Shown: positions 62,918 to 64,000 of the stretch, one piece after another
Layout of the letters: each line of letters opens with the position of its first letter
Numbering within the stretch: the stretch's first letter is position 1
Assembly (NCBI GenBank): GCA_001916005.1
Contig: MNRP01000055.1
Location: forward strand, 18,752-82,751
Direction: 5' to 3'
DNA length: 64,000 nucleotides
From: Clostridium sp. 26_22
GTDB lineage: Bacteria > Bacillota > Clostridia > TANB77 > CAG-508
The notes under the pieces: generated by a model
The model's database searches: none
Told to the model about the DNA's origin: nothing
What the model saw: the letters and a program-made list of their open reading frames with translations, nothing else
Program-made: the position numbers and the translations under genes

Positions 62918-63487
62918 ATGTTGGTAATACTATCTGGAGTTTCAGGAGCAGGAAAAGACACAATAAAAAAAGAATTAATAAAAAGAATGGAAGAAGTAGA
63001 ATCACTTCCATCTTTTACTTCTAGAAATCCAAGAGTTGGAGAAGAAGAAGGAATACAATATCATTTTATAACAAAAGAACAATTTGAAGAAAAAATAAAA
63101 AACAACGAATTTTATGAATATGACTTACACCACGAAAATTACTATGGAACATCAAGAAAATTAATGAATGATAAAATTCAAAGCGGAAAAATAATAGTAA
63201 AAGATATAGAAGTAAACGGAACAGAAAACCTAGTAAAATTATTAAAAGAAGACACAAAAATTGTTACAATATTTTTAAAAGTAGATAAAGAAGAATTAAG
63301 AAGAAGACTTGAAAATAGAGGAGATAATCTAACAGAAGAAGAAATGCAACTTCGTTTAGGAAGACTAGAATATGAAGAGTCAAAAATAAAACTATATGAT
63401 TATGTTATAAAAAATGATGATTTTGAGAAAACAGTTGAAATAATAATGACAATAATTGAAAATGAAAAAAGATTAGAAAATAAATAA
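62918..63487 (+). CDS. gmk: Guanylate kinase
   Basis: It phosphorylates GMP to GDP. The P-loop reads LSGVSGAGKDTIKKEL (residues about 5-20), with Asp where most guanylate kinases have Gly. FTSRNPRVGEEEGIQYHFIT is the GMP-binding segment, ENYYGTSRKLM follows, and VKDIEVNG replaces the usual LEIDVQG. 189 residues is normal. AAAGGAGAAA precedes the ATG. A terminator follows the gene. Confidence 0.92.
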   Translation: MLVILSGVSGAGKDTIKKELIKRMEEVESLPSFTSRNPRVGEEEGIQYHFITKEQFEEKIKNNEFYEYDLHHENYYGTSRKLMNDKIQSGKIIVKDIEVNGTENLVKLLKEDTKIVTIFLKVDKEELRRRLENRGDNLTEEEMQLRLGRLEYEESKIKLYDYVIKNDDFEKTVEIIMTIIENEKRLENK

Positions 63488-63527
63488 TAAAAAATGTGAA
63501 ATATTTGTGAAAAATATTGCTTTTTGA

Positions 63528-63563
63528 AAAAAGGTATGGTAGTATATAACCATACCTTTTTAA
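63528..63563 (+). terminator. Terminator after gmk
   Basis: AAAAAGGTATGGT (63528-63540) pairs with ACCATACCTTTTT (63549-63561). Confidence 0.9.
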
Positions 63564-63574
63564 TCTTTAAGTTA

Positions 63575-63661
63575 CATTTTATACATAAGTATAAAATGGT
63601 TGCTTCAAAAAATTGATTTCAATATGAAAATTTAATTCGAAATTCATATTATTGCTTCAAA
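63575..63661. promoter_or_regulatory. Cluster of palindromes and TTGCTTCAAA repeats upstream of the last gene
   Basis: A perfect CATTTTATAC/GTATAAAATG palindrome (63575-63584, 63589-63598), two copies of TTGCTTCAAA (63600-63609, 63652-63661) and an AATATGAA/TTCATATT inverted repeat between them. They look like binding sites for a regulator; the regulator is unknown. Confidence 0.4.
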
Positions 63662-63728
63662 CTTTAAACTTTATTCTAGAAGCAAAAGAGAAAAGAAAAG
63701 GAAATTAAATAAGGAAAGGAGGGATAGT

Positions 63729-64000
63729 ATGAGTGCTGAATTTGAAAAAATAGTATTGCAAAAGCTAGACTCTATGGAAGCAGACATAAAGGAATTAAAG
63801 CAAGATGTTGCAGAATTAAAACAAGACGTAACAGTGTTAAAAGAAGATGTTACAGAATTAAAACAAGACGTAACAGTGTTAAAAGAAGATGTTACAGAAT
63901 TAAAACAAGACGTAGCAGTGTTAAAAGAAGATGTTACAGAATTAAAACAAGACGTAACAGTGTTAAAAGAAGATGTTACAGAATTAAAACAAGACGTAGC
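63729..64000 (+). CDS. Tandem-repeat coiled-coil protein, 3' end beyond the window
   Basis: An ATG with AAAGGAGGGA upstream opens MSAEFEKIVLQKLDSMEADI and then heptads of the type VAELKQD/VTVLKED that repeat to the window edge. The DNA is an almost perfect 42-base repeat (units from 63843, 63885, 63927 and 63969), with one codon alternating between ACA and GCA. A long parallel coiled coil is expected. The gene is cut at 64000, so the C-terminal part is unknown. Confidence 0.8.
   Translation, partial: MSAEFEKIVLQKLDSMEADIKELKQDVAELKQDVTVLKEDVTELKQDVTVLKEDVTELKQDVAVLKEDVTELKQDVTVLKEDVTELKQDV
63843..64000 (+). repeat. 42-base tandem repeats inside a coding region
   Basis: Three complete copies and one cut copy, plus a partly degenerate copy before 63843. 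Each codes for 14 residues (two heptads). Copies differ by one A/G, making an 84-base higher-order pattern from the second copy on. Confidence 0.95.

Overview
The window is a 64 kb piece of a very AT-rich, endospore-forming Firmicutes chromosome, most likely an uncultured, possibly gut-associated member of the Clostridia. Reasons: codon use is dominated by A/T-ending codons; strong Shine-Dalgarno (SD) sequences (AGGAGG) and TTGACA-N17-TATAAT promoters precede genes; phenylalanyl-tRNA synthetase is controlled by a T-box; and many sporulation genes are present (ytfJ/gerW, spoIIAA-spoIIAB-sigF, spoIID, a spoIIQ-like M23 gene, spoVS, spoVM, an H-type SASP). No close species is claimed.

Layout. 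0-5.7 kb: scpA, a DUF2953 protein, ytfJ, the spoIIA operon, spoIID and spoIIQ. 5.8-10.5 kb: rny (RNase Y), ymdB, spoVS, dut, carD. 10.6-12.9 kb: tRNA-Leu followed by a small degraded accessory island holding a possible integrase scar, a compact two-RNA type I toxin-antitoxin-like locus and broken genes (a GH10 xylanase/kinase-like remnant). 13-18 kb: nth, a small membrane protein, spoVM, rpmB, tig, clpP, clpX. 18-21.4 kb: small unknowns, an M14 peptidase, tmRNA, an ORF6N protein. 21.6-28.2 kb: a FemAB-type transferase, alanine racemase, a DUF1189 protein, ftsH, two small related unknowns, the N-terminal half of a split transketolase. 28.3-30.2 kb: a (CA)18 microsatellite inside a small ORF, then a pilin-like surface protein whose C-terminus is compositionally foreign and looks like a diversified lectin-type variable region. 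30.4-33.8 kb: L21 leader, rplU, rpmA, an Rpn-family nuclease, rsmD, a coiled-coil protein. 33.9-41.5 kb: ftsK, an unknown coiled-coil protein, a beta-CASP metallo-beta-lactamase protein, a GH15 family protein. 41.6-50.2 kb: gap, T-box-pheS-pheT, yqeG, prepilin peptidase, an M24 peptidase, efp, a zinc-ribbon protein. 50.2-64 kb: an M23 peptidase, tRNA-Trp, glyS, an SspH-type SASP, a nucleoside kinase, an RNHCP protein, a U32 peptidase, an unknown, rubrerythrin, rsmE, yicC-remA-rpoZ-gmk, and the start of a tandem-repeat coiled-coil protein cut by the window edge.

The most interesting signals are: (1) sigF can only be read full length if the ribosome skips one base at each of two CGG codons, a codon almost absent in frame elsewhere in the window; (2) a par/Fst-like toxin-antisense RNA pair with a 17-nt direct repeat and two terminators that share a loop sequence; (3) a GC-rich, NNY-codon 3' end on a pilin-like gene, as in targets of diversity-generating retroelements; (4) the (CA)18 tract, a potential phase-variation switch just upstream of that gene; (5) absence of the Prp protease gene together with an L27 that lacks the Prp-cleaved extension.
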